Notes under the pieces: generated by a model
What the model was told of the DNA's origin: nothing
Database searches by the model: none
The model's input: only the letters and a program-made list of their open reading frames with translations
Source of the DNA: Trachythela sp. YZ-2020
Lineage: Eukaryota > Cnidaria > Anthozoa > Malacalcyonacea > Clavulariidae
Length of the DNA stretch: 64,000 nucleotides
NCBI GenBank assembly: GCA_016169945.1
Contig: JADLSH010000199.1
Coordinates: 4,326,001-4,390,000 of the forward strand
Direction: 5' to 3'
Shown here: one piece after another, positions 12,501 to 22,900 of the stretch
How the letters are laid out: every line of letters starts with the position of its first letter
Numbering within the stretch: position 1 is the stretch's first letter
Program-made: the position numbers and the translations under genes

Positions 12501-15500
12501 TCCAAAGTAATATCTTCCAAATCATCCAAAACATCCATAAATCCTGAAAATAGATAACCAAATATCCTTTTTTTAAATGGTTATTTTTGGTATGATTATT
12601 AATCAAACCCTTAAATTTATAGTTTTTTTACATGTGCCACCTATGGATTGAGCCATTGAGGTGAATCTGCCATTTATGATGTTATATGTAAACAACGAGT
12701 TTGAGTGTTTCATCAGGGGATCCAAACACGAGAAAACGGTATGAAAACACGGAGCGCGCGCGTGTTTTTTTTTTTTTCGTTGTTGTTTTTGGTCCCTGAA
12801 ATGACACACGAAACGTTGTTTATACAACATCTCAAACAAACCAGTATTTAAAGAGAAATTCAACGCGAAAAGTCTGTTTATTTTTTATGGGTGTTTATTA
12901 CGTCAAGACAACGTAACTTTACGATGTTGTGTTTTTTTTTATGTTTTGCTTATGATTTATGATGAAAGAATTAAGAATGGGAGACTGGGGGGGGTGGAGA
13001 AGTTATATTCAATAATGACATCAAAAATACTGATTATTCAAACCAGTTAAAAATGCTTAATGTGTTCTATGTAGTAATTACCTTGAGAAATTTCATCTTC
13101 AGTTACGACCTCACCATAGAGATCGGATATCAGGATGGAAGCCATTTCTCTTTGTGCATCCTAAAACACAGAAACAATATATCATTAAAAAACATGCATT
13201 AACTTCAGCTCCCCATAAGTATATCAACTTGATCCAAGTCTACCTACAGTCCAGGGTACGAATTATGGAGGAAAAATCGATTCGCAAATATTTTTCATGA
13301 AAATGTCAAGGAACTCTTCGATTTTGTAAAGTGGAAACACTGACAAAATGGCGGCCATTTTTCATTTTCACATTCTTTTAGTAGAAAAATGAATTTAGGA
13401 ACAAATACGAAGCAAAATTATGTTGAATTTCTTGAGTTTGAACAATAAATTTAGTAAATAAGTGTGCAGAACTATAAGGCAGAAGAGCATGTTACAGTAA
13501 TTCCTTCAACTTGCTTCGCATTTTCCATCTCCATATGAATTTTACTTCGCAAAATCTAAGAAACGCTTCGCAAATTGCGAAGTGCGAGCCGCTAATTCGT
13601 ACTCTGCACACACATAAAATTTTTGAAAAAGTAGGGAAATGGGGGGCTAATAAGCCCCCCCCCTGTTTCAGTCTTTCCATTAAATATGTTTATATAACAA
13701 ATGTTGAATATTAGATTATTGAACTAAATGTTTTTAGTACTCGAGATGAAAGCTTGTAACATTGCAATTTCCATGAAATTCTCCCCACAGAATGCAGGAA
13801 ATGCGGTTTCAGAGATACTAGTAGGTAGTGCATTCGGCGCTACATTCTAAGCCCCCCCCCAATAATACAGATCTTCCGCCGCTTATGATGACAACCTTGT
13901 AGCAACTTGATAAAATGACAACATTGTTACAGCTTAGTGTTGACAAGCTTGCCACAAGTTGGGGGTCTTTAGACCCCCTAGCCACTCCCCCCCGGGTCCG
14001 CTGCCTATGGTTGTCATTAACAAGTTGTTGAATTGCAGGAATTGTGAAGTTGTTGAATTGTAGTCCTGAAACAATAGTGTGAACACATCCTGATAACAAA
14101 TTAAGTTACTGAAACAGCATTGCATAGTAGAAGTCTGCTGCAGGCTTGTGTTTTTATGTGTGTACGCTATGATTGGGCTAGAGTTCATCTCTCCCTTTTT
14201 GTTCAATATTTTCACAAAATTTATTAAGTACCTTCTTTTCCATTGCAAGGGTCACTGCCAATGCTGGAATCTGAAAATAGAACAAAAATAAAATAGAATT
14301 ATATAACCTTATAAAATCAGATCAAAAAATTTTAAATAAACTTATTATTTTCTTAATCAAACTTACCTTGTGTTTCATAGCTGACAAGATGTTCAGCTCA
14401 TTCAGGGATAACTGTTGGTATAGAGACAACGAAAATACTATTAATTGCCTTGCTGATAAGTGACATATGAGCTAGCTGTCTAGCAAAAATAATGACTATA
14501 ATTGGAACAGTGACCTTTTATCTGTTGAAAAATACAAATTACAAACTGGCAGTGGGATCCACTGTAAATGAGTGTTATAATTTGCAAGATGGAATGGTGT
14601 TTCTGTTATGTTGGGCAATAATTACCTCTGCCAGGACGTTATTTCCTCACCTGGGTTCATTTGTATGTGTGTGTATGACTGTTAGCACGATAACTCAAAA
14701 AATATCACACATTTTAATACAAAATGTTTTGGAACTAACAGCCATAGGCCAAGGACAAATTGATTAAATTTTGGTTCAATTTGGATATGGAAATTGGTTG
14801 AGAAATGTACAAAGGTTTGTGTTGGTTTCCCAGGCTGACGAGAACTGAATGCATAATTAGAGTGTGACAAAAAAAATTTATGCATGCATGGTTACTAATT
14901 GACTTAATTTGTTGGCGGAGGAATTGCAGTACATTGTAGTATTGACTCAGAGATAGAATGACTGTATAATTACATTGTGCCATGGACATTTTAACATGAT
15001 AAACTTACAACAACTTCTTCAGTGTCACCATGTTCATAATATTCCTAGACAAACAAGATTATTTGAAGCTTCAATAATTGAGTAGTAGAATAATTAGCCT
15101 GAATTTCAGACAGCCACTGGATATCTCAACAGTGGCCACATGAAATTCAGGCTATAGTAGAATGCCATTTCGATAGAATGCCACCATTGCCAGAATCTAT
15201 ACACATATACAGCTATTGCAGATATATTTAAGAGGAGAATTTTTTCTATGTTGCATATTTTTGGTGAAAAGTGTTCAAAATCTAAAATCTTGAGTTCACC
15301 ACTCAAAATCACTATATTTTAGCATAAATTATAGATTGTGCCCTCAACATACATTTTAAGTGTTTTTGTTGAGTTTTGAGTGTGTGTTATGCAACATACA
15401 AAAAAATTCCTCTTAATTCTTATCAAAACAAAACTTTTTGCAATATCTGAGCAATATATAATTAACACCTACTTGAATGACTGGCTCAACAAATTTGATA

Positions 15501-18317
15501 AATTCATCTTCAGTCAATTCAGGTTTCAGTTCTTCCATATATGGTTCCTACAACCAAGGTGGCAAAATGTATTAAGTTATACTGTCTATCAGTCTGAACA
15601 TTGAAAATTAAATTTTTGAATAATTCTACAATTTGTACCTCAGCTTCCTCGGAGTCATAGTTTGGGTCTTGTTCATCATTCACCATGTCCACATCATCAT
15701 AAACTTCCCCTGGTTTTCCCCATGTTCCTTTACCACCTGCACCGCCTAAAATAAATCAGTTGGTTCAAAGACATCCAACAGTTTTATTGTGATGTATGCA
15801 GGTTGGTTTGTGTTTCTATAGCATCTACAGCACAGCCGCTTTGCCTGCACGGGACGAGTGAACATGTTTCTGATGTTTCAACTTGCGCTGTAGGTGTTTT
15901 TCTGTCCGCTTTACCACTCGCGGACACACATGATAGTTGAACTACATTCAACTTTCTTGGCATGCACAAGCAACTGATTATTCACATGACTTGAGCACAA
16001 TGTACGCCAACTTTCCTGAATAACTCGAGTTCTAGACATGCTAAAGCAACAAACTATACACCAAAATACTCATCGTTGTTCACAGATTCTAGAGAGGTAT
16101 ATATTATCTTATAACTCTCGGTATTTCGCAAGATATAAACGAAAACAGCACTTCGTGAAATCCACGATTTGCCTCCCAAATTGCCGGTTATATAGCATGA
16201 CGTAATATTCTCGCGTGACTGCACAAGCCGAATAGCAGATTTTGTTTATGTAAACAGTATTATTTATTTATGAATATTTGGTGTAAACAACAGAGTGCAT
16301 GCAAAATTGGCTACCAGATTCGATCAATTATCTTATGACCATTAAATATAAGGCCATCTTATGACCATCTTATTGCCAGGGGAAGCACGTTTCCGGGCCA
16401 GGATCGGTACCCAGCACTTACTTGGTCCTGGGCAGCAGCCCTCGAAAACGAGGTCGGCATTAGGCAATGCCGACCTAAATGCCGACCTGTCAACCTCCCC
16501 CAATCCGGTTCTTCTTAGCTTTTTTTTTTAACTGCAGATAGCAGCTCAAAAAGCTGTCATGTTCGTTCGTGTTTCCGTGCGAGATCTTATAACTGTGACA
16601 CCAGATGGCTGCATGACTTTGTCAGACTTTGTAATTACTAGTGCTTGCAGCTGCTCAGAAATTGCAATTCTGAAGGTAGATACTGAAAGTGGCCTCAAAA
16701 AATGCAGAGAGGTGCCGACCTGGGTCAGATTTAGGTCGGCACATTTTTGAGGACCGGGGCAGAACCCTATAAATGACATATTTTTAGGAAATTGTTAATG
16801 TTTGCAAGCGTTAATTTATTAGATGTGAGTTTCAAAAAGGACAGGTGTTCTATAATTTAGCCTATAAATGCACTAACATGTTTGCTGGAGAAACAGGCCT
16901 AAATACTTGTCTCCAATTTCTGTAACCAAAATGCTTAAAATAGTGGCTGGTCACCCATCAATGACAACAGCTAGCATGTAATTTTATTATCTCTAAACAG
17001 TATCATGTTTCACTTTAAGTCAAGATTATTTTAGCTTAAAATAACAAATATAAACTCTGGTAAAAAAATGGAACCACTAAAAAGGTCAAAATATGTTTTG
17101 AGGGATGAAAACATTCACTTTGGTAAAGTGAAACAGGACAAAAGGATGAAAAATGGCAGGATTCTGGATTTCAAGAAGTCATGGAGTGAGCAAATATCAT
17201 GGAAAACATGCCTGATAGCAAGGAAATTAAAGCACAGTATTCAGGATTTAATTTCCACACCCACAAGGCAAGATATCTGTCAATACCAAGACATTGCCTT
17301 GGGGAACAAGAAAGGGTTAATTAGGGAGCCTCCCTTCAACAATAGCAGAATAAAAACAAAAACAATTTCCAAAACTTTTACCGAGAAGCACAGAGCTCAT
17401 CTACGAAGACGAACCCTTCCAATAAAGCTCATTACCTTGTAATACTAGCTTAATATTCAAATCATTAAACCACTGAAAGCTGAAATCACGGTATGAAAAT
17501 TATGTTTCCATGCCAGCGCATTGTCAATTCAAACATGTAGCGATTGTAGCCCTGCACCGGCGCATTATTTATAAATTTTCGTCATCAAGTTCAGTTACTC
17601 TAAACATTGAAGATTTTAGGTAAGAACAAATAGAAACATAAATTCGTTAATCATTTAAAAAGACGTGTATAAAACTGCTAATAAATCAGGATTATAAATT
17701 CTTTCAAGCATTAATTTAAGCGCAGTCTAGGTGTAATTTAATGATTATATAAGCGATAACCGCAGCTCAAATATAAAACCCATTTATTGCTTATCTCTTT
17801 TAAATATATTAAAGGGGTAAGAATATTGAAACTCTTATTATTATGCAAAAATAACACTATAACAGTAGAATAGTACATACAATTTCGTACATTTGAACAG
17901 TTTACATATTATTGACCTGCACGATTGCAATTTTAAATTTTCACCAAATTGGGCAAATTTTAAACATTTAAAAGTTGCCAAATCCCTTTAGGCTTGATGA
18001 CAATGTCACAAAAAGTTGGCAAGATATAACTATATAAAAAAATATGGCATTGGCAATTTAAATCTACCTTTTTTCGGCGCCCCCTTTCGTCCGCTTCGCG
18101 ATTTCCGATCATGTTGCTTGTCTTTTGCAGACTTGATAAAAAGCTGGTTGTCCGCCGTCGTTTTAACGCCGTTCACCTCTTTGCTGCTATCATGTGAAGT
18201 CTTCACCTTCTTTTGTTTTTGTTTGTGATTGTCGACAAGCCCTTCGTGATGCGATTGACCATTTTTCTGGGGAGACTTTGGTTGCAGTGTAGTTGCAGTC
18301 GGGAAAGTATCAGCCAT
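6516..18317 (-). CDS. PDCD4: PDCD4 (programmed cell death 4), 13 coding exons
   Basis: Translation repressor of the PDCD4 family; members use two MA3 domains to bind the helicase eIF4A and block cap-dependent initiation. Coding exons, 5' to 3' on the minus strand: 18068-18317, 15639-15745, 15473-15547, 15009-15044, 14367-14411, 14232-14270, 13082-13160, 12482-12543, 11757-12020, 11194-11253, 8947-9057, 8092-8231, 6516-6567. All have AG/GT borders and matching phase, giving 439 aa (human 469). Diagnostic stretches: a basic N-terminus, GGAGGKGTWGKPGEVY (about residues 84-99), the middle MA3 with LDTP and VLGKFIARAVADD, KHGMVRLDNVWGVGGG, LEVPHFHHELIYE, and the C-terminal MA3 with LDSP. The two LDxP Asp residues correspond to those needed for eIF4A binding in the human protein. 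The last exon ends RGRKRFVSEGDGGALKH, almost the vertebrate ending. ATG at 18317 was chosen because the in-frame upstream sequence has no other ATG. Confidence 0.94.
6840..7352. mobile_element. MITE with AGGCCTTAAAATATCGGTC termini, copy 1
   Basis: Perfect 19-bp inverted ends AGGCCTTAAAATATCGGTC. The interior carries many GGTCGGAC units and a 73-codon minus-strand open frame (6892-7113) that is nearly identical in copy 2 (9209-9733). It sits in the last PDCD4 intron. Target duplication is not clear for this copy. Confidence 0.8.
8605..8680 (-). repeat. tRNA-derived SINE head in PDCD4 intron
   Basis: On the minus strand this reads as a tRNA-like sequence with an A-box (TAGCTCAGTTGG) and a B-box (GGTTCAATTCC), followed by the SINE body GGTCTAAAATG. 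The same family occurs at 19340-19690, 40036-40275, 49465-49600, 59024-59094 and 60444-60514. The repeated body and degenerate anticodon arm argue against a functional tRNA gene. Confidence 0.75.
8747..8923. mobile_element. 177-bp foldback, AAGATTTTTTTCTCGGCATC ends
   Basis: Near-perfect palindrome in the PDCD4 intron between exons 11 and 12. Parts of its arm (GGCATCTCGTTCGATAG, TTCGAACGAAAATT) also occur next to the tRNA-derived SINE copies at 19545, 40050 and 50080. The foldback therefore looks like two inverted SINE-body fragments. Confidence 0.75.
9209..9733. mobile_element. MITE with AGGCCTTAAAATATCGGTC termini, copy 2
   Basis: Same family as 6840-7352, about 90% or more alike by eye. 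Left terminus has one change (AGGCTTTAAAA). Flanked by an exact 6-bp direct repeat TACTCG (9203-9208 and 9734-9739), consistent with a target-site duplication. GGGTCGGACAATTTCACGAAT units near the right end are tandemly expanded compared with copy 1. Confidence 0.8.
9739..9897. mobile_element. Foldback MITE with GAAGGGCCTTCGCTCGAAAC core
   Basis: GAGGGATTACAGGA ends and an inner inverted core (ACTTCGACGTTTCGAGCGAA) separated by a short TCTGGAAGTTAGAGG loop. The core is shared with elements at 28132-28306 and 56501-56650 and with half-copies at 12177-12235 and 53935-53985. The outer 20-40 bp differ from copy to copy. Confidence 0.8.
10048..11107 (-). mobile_element. 5'-truncated LINE (CR1/L2-like) in PDCD4 intron
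   Basis: Minus-strand frame from about 11107 to 10387 encodes the end of a reverse transcriptase: YADD catalytic motif (FYADDSQLYI), GKTELLVIG, NLGVVFDENMNLKQHV, and the typical thumb/C-terminal stretch RDCLTQHDTETLVHAFISS-KLDFCNALLYGLP. Endonuclease and the palm motifs before YADD are missing, so this is a 5'-truncated dead copy. The 3' UTR runs to about 10048 and ends with a TGGCGCTATATAAAT-type terminus. Confidence 0.85.
12177..12235. mobile_element. Half copy of the GAAGGGCC foldback MITE
   Basis: AAAACTACCTGAAAAATACA, AAGAACTTCGACGTTTCAAG and CGAAGGCCCTTCGTC correspond to one arm of the element at 28132-28306. The other arm is missing. Confidence 0.65.
13885..14105. repeat. Short copy of the CAAGTTGTTG dispersed repeat
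   Basis: Contains ACAACCTTGTAGCAACTTG, TTGACAAGCTTGCCACAAG and AACAAGTTGTTGAATTGCAG, all shared with 5780-6235, interrupted by a CCCCCTAGCCACTCCCCCCC-like GC-rich insert. Lies in a PDCD4 intron just outside the IPALAVTLAMEKK exon. Confidence 0.55.
16425..16765. mobile_element. Foldback with GGTCGGCA inner repeats
   Basis: Left part (GGTCCTGGGCAGCAGCCCTC, AACGAGGTCGGCATTAGGC) is mirrored on the right by TAGGTCGGCACATTTTTGAG followed by GACCGGGGCAGAACCC. Several GGTCGGCA/TGCCGACC units lie inside. Located in the first PDCD4 intron. Confidence 0.6.
17068..17442 (+). CDS. Orphan 124-codon ORF inside PDCD4 intron 1 (doubtful)
   Basis: Uninterrupted frame on the strand opposite to PDCD4, starting MEPLKRSKYVLRDENIHFGK and ending at a TAA, strongly basic (rich in Lys and Arg), with an A at -3 of the ATG. 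I recognise no domain, signal peptide or membrane segment, and no transposase or reverse-transcriptase motif. It could be a small nested gene, a decayed exon of something mobile, or chance, since several frames of this length are expected in 64 kb of AT-rich sequence. Confidence 0.2.
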   Translation: MEPLKRSKYVLRDENIHFGKVKQDKRMKNGRILDFKKSWSEQISWKTCLIARKLKHSIQDLISTPTRQDICQYQDIALGNKKGLIREPPFNNSRIKTKTISKTFTEKHRAHLRRRTLPIKLITL

Positions 18318-19939
18318 TTCCTCACAGTCTTTAAACGTAAACCGACCCAAATTCTTTCCAAACTATGACTCCGGGATCATAAACACCCCCGAATGCAAAT
18401 ACACGAGCCTTTCGCCTCTTTTTTATGCAAAAATTTTCGATTTCTGCGAGCAAAACAAATCTAATACCACGCGTTCGTAAAATTCGTTCTTTTACATGTT
18501 GTTGTTCTTCTCTCACGTGAACCCGTTCTCAACTCTGATTGGCCGACACTCTCGTGCAGGAGGGTTGTTCTTCAATATTGCACCTGCCACTTATTGTACT
18601 AGTCGCACGTTTCTGGTTCTATTATAAAGTATTCCACGGCGTAAACAGCTGTGACAACGGCGTTAAAAATGGATAAACTTTCATAAAAGTAGCAGTGTTT
18701 CAAATATAATTTTCTTTGCCAAAACAAGTTTACCATGAACACAATGCATGACACAATATAAGGACGTCATTTCTACGTCATTTCAATTTTTCAATATTTT
18801 GTACGTGCATGCGGTACCACACTTTTCAAAAACTTTATATTTATAAAGCTAAACAAACTAAATTAACTAATTTCGAAAAACATAGCTAATGCATGGTAAA
18901 TGCAACATGGTGCGTTTAGCACGCGGTTTGCAGCACGCCTGCACGCGGTGATCAACTCTAAAAAGAAAGACAGTTATATCTGTCTATCCGTTATCCGACA
19001 GTTACCCGTTTATGTGACTAAATTGTTCACTAAATATGTATTGGCCCTGTGTTTGGTGGCAAATACGTGTATTGAAAACATTTAGCCCATTTTCCTCCCT
19101 TATTTAGCACCGACTCAGAGGCACCGACTTACTCGCTCCCCAAAAGTGTAATTCTCACATTTGAAGTTGACCACTTGATAGACTTGATACGAAAGAACTC
19201 TCAAAAATGGTTGACATACTTGATTTATTTTTGCTATTATATAGTGCAAAGAAAGTTATAAAATATAGGTTTTACTGTAAAAAGAAAATATGTAAAGTAA
19301 AAAGGCTTAGCTGGGCTTAATCAAGCCGAAATTGTAAATTTGGGCATTTCGATAGAACTGACCGTTGAAGGAAAGTTCGTTGTAGAAGGAAATTTGGAGC
19401 GAAAATTATATACATATTTTACTGACAGTTACGAAAAATGCAACTATACCGTCTATACGGCCCAGCCATTCCGGTGCAGCGCTAGCGCTCTGGCCAACCA
19501 CAAGTTCATGTATATATAGTGCAAAATAATATTTTAAATTTCGGGCATCTCGCTCGATAGAACTCAACGTTGAAGGGTTTTTGTATGGAAATTTCCTTAA
19601 TTTCGAGCGAAAATCATAATACATATTTTAGACCTAACCAGGAGCAGTGGCGAAAAATGCAACTATATGCCCTCTGACAGGAATGTTATCTACAAAAAGG
19701 CCAAAAACCTTTAAATTTCAACGTCTTAATAAGTCGACTTGTTCCAGTTATATATAGAGCCCAGTTTGTGGTCATATCGTTGTACCTGGACATCCCAGCA
19801 TTACCCTGGCATTACCCTATTTATACCGTACCATCCCTATTTTTTGTTTACAACTGCCAAAACTATACAAAACATATTGAAAATTTTGGCTTTTTCTTGC
19901 TTTATTTTTACATTTCTTTCCACAAAAAGGAGATACTAC
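18318..19939. promoter_or_regulatory. Head-to-head spacer between PDCD4 and C19orf44
   Basis: Contains the start regions of two divergently transcribed genes. On the PDCD4 side, an inverted CCAAT box (GATTGG, about 18537-18542) and a CACGTG E-box (about 18515-18520) lie about 200-225 bp upstream of the ATG. No TATA box stands out. The right half (about 19340-19690) is occupied by two degraded tRNA-SINE fragments (CCGGTGCAGCGC; GGCATCTCGCTCGATAG), so the active promoter is probably the PDCD4-proximal half. I could not find an upstream C19orf44 exon here. Confidence 0.4.
19340..19690 (-). repeat. Two degraded tRNA-SINE fragments
   Basis: Two partial copies of the family seen at 40036-40275: GGGCATTTCGATAGAACTGA at about 19344 with a tRNA-like remnant (CATTCCGGTGCAGCGC, 19467), and GGGCATCTCGCTCGATAG at about 19543 continuing to TTAGACCTAACCAGGAGCAG and GCCCTCTGACAGGAA. 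Confidence 0.6.
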
Positions 19940-22900
19940 ATGTCTTCAAAAGCAAAATGGCGAGAATCATTTCAAAAGACAAGGTCGTTGTCACAAACAT
20001 CCTTGAGCAATTCAACAAATCGAAAATCCAGTCTGATGGAAGAAGGCGATCTGTCAGTTTCAGATGACGAGTTGGAGCGGTATTTAGGGACAATAAAGAA
20101 GAAATCTGGGTTAAATCGATTGTGGACAGGAACTACATTTGATAAAGTGATTGATAGAACACCGGATGTCTCCATTTCGTCCGTATCTGACGGGGAAGGT
20201 AGTTGACTTGAAATTAATAATGATTTATCTGCTTTGGTTTCTCTGCCAAATATAGGGGTGGGTGAGATTCCGGATCGGGATGGCCTTAGCCTGAGACTTT
20301 GAGAAGTGCTCTGTTTCCTATCAGAGCATTCCTGATCTTTTGAAAATTTAATAGAAAATATACGTACAGAAAAATCAAAACTGTGCAATTCAAATCATAC
20401 ACTGTTGCATGTATATTTTGGCCCAATTTCCTATAGGAATTCCTATAGGAAATTGGGCCAAAATCTAATAGGAATTCCTATATGAATTCCTATAGGAAAT
20501 CCTATTGGATATATAGGAATTCCTATAGGAATTCCTATATATATATATAGGAATCCTATAGGAATTCCTATTGGATCCTATCTATGGACCAAAATCTAAT
20601 AGGAATTCCTATAGGATTTCCTATAGGAATTCCTGTAGGATTTTTTCGTAAGGGCACCTAGGGTGTATTTTATGTAAAGGTCACACCGAAGACACCAACA
20701 CTCAAACAAGGACATGAGAAAGACGTTCAAATGCCACATGAAACATTCAAAATACTATGCCAAGCTTATACAGCGAGCTACCGCCAATGAAATATTTCCA
20801 GTGTGTCAATAAATCACACCACAGGTTTAAAATTTAGTATTTTCATATGCCAAAAGTATTTTCGTATGCCCAAAATATATGATCATACACCAGTACACTG
20901 ACAACTTCTGAAACCCAAGCCAAATATCTTCGGTACTGCACTTAGAATGCACCCTGGTGTTGTATGTCTAATCCATGTAATATTTCTATAGGAATCATGC
21001 ATACAGTATTGAAGTGTTCATAGTCACCATTTATTCAATATAAGCTCTACCTTCACAATCATAACGAGCTCTTACCTTCATACCATATGGCCACCATTAA
21101 TGCATGCATTGGCTTCATTTATGCACAGCAGATGCCCAATCCAGTCCTAATTTCCAGATCAGTGACCACTAGCTACAACAATCTATTACACCACCATCAC
21201 CACTACCACTGTCATCACTGTCACCATCACCACTGTCACCATAAATACAGTCACCAGTTGGCACTACTATCACCATGTCCTCTACCTTCTTAACCCATAA
21301 CATTCCCACCAACTCTATCACCATCATTGTCATCTTTAGTTATTGCAATACCATCATAATCAACACCATCATCACCACCACTACCAACATGATCACGATC
21401 ATCAACAGCAGCATAAAACTACATCATCACTACCACCATTATCTTTGTATCATAACAACGAGTAATCTCATCATTCTAACAGTTCCATATGATGAAGAAG
21501 ACAAAAATCAAACAAGCGAGGATGATTTTCTTCCAAACATCATGGCTCTACCTTCTGCTGCAACAGAAGAACACAATACGGATATCTCGGAACCAAGTTC
21601 CATTAAACCATTTCAAGCAGTCCACCTTATGTCAGACCTTGAACTATCCAAGGCTCACGAATCAGAGGAAATAATAGACAGATATATTAGGTCTGTTGGT
21701 AATAATTTAAGTAGCGCTGAAGAAGTACAAACACTAGATGAAATAACAGAAGAAATAGAGGAAGATTTAAGCCAAGGTTTTAAACAAGATACAAATTCAA
21801 GTCATTCAACCAGGAAAGACAAATCTCATCGCCAGAAATCTGAGCGAAGTACTAATAATGATACTGAGCAAAGTTCGCATAGAAATTCACAAAATAAGAG
21901 ACGTTCAAAGACAAAGTCTCACAGTGATTCAACACATTCTAAGTCTAGTGCTAAATCAAAACGCAGCTCACAACATACAACCGAGCACAGCTCTCTTGAT
22001 TCAACTCGAAAACAAAAGAAAACTCACCTAAGATCCTCTAAATCTGAGAGCAGCAGACATTCACAACGTAAGACTGATGTATCTTCTAAGAAATCTGAGG
22101 ATTCGTACACAAGTGATTTCTCTGAGTTTAGCAAACGAACGGCAACCGTTTCATCCACTAAAGTGAAGTCAATTGCCGAAATGAGTAAAACGACAAGTAA
22201 GGTAATTGGTATACTAAACACAGTGTTGGTGCAATTTACCTTTATACCTAACTTACGGTAGATGTTAACAGCTAGACAGAAGTGGAATTCATTTTAAATC
22301 CTGCGTCTAAGATACAATTTTGTTGGCCTAAGAAGTTGTTTTTTAAAACCGTTTCATACAACCATTTCACAATCGTGATTTGTGTCCATTGACCTTCAGG
22401 ATAGGTCGCGTTTGTGTCACATTCACGAGTAGGGATAAGTCCATCTGTGCTCTTCCCCAGTTGACTCGGTTCATTTGGAACCTACCTGCGGTCGACTGAT
22501 ATCCCACCCACGGGTTGTCATTAAACATCCATCCGCTTATTACTACTGAGTGAACAGGAAGTTTTAATACAACAACAGCTCGGCAGCCAGTAGCTGCAAA
22601 GAAGTAATTGTAATTTTGTCATTTTCTAGGTAGTTCTAGAACAAAAACACAGCATCTTTATTTTTATGGTTCTGGCGGTTCCGTGGAACGGTACCAAAAC
22701 TCGTACAGTCCCACGTATTTACACGGGGAAATAGCCGCAGGAGTCTTCGCATGGTTCCGAATTTGTCCGCCATACCGTACAAACCAGTGCGCTTATATAA
22801 ACCTAGTCATAACCACATTTATTAATTTCCAAAATACAGCACCAATTGAATCAATGCTATCACGATGTTGCCACACAAGTCAACATGGATGACGTCAGCG

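Noticed and set aside
21275..21482. N-terminal extension of the large C19orf44 exon (MSSTFLTHNIPTNSI...)
   Set aside because: It is a CAC/CAT microsatellite translation. A good acceptor (TCTAACAG) and the correct phase place the exon start at 21483.
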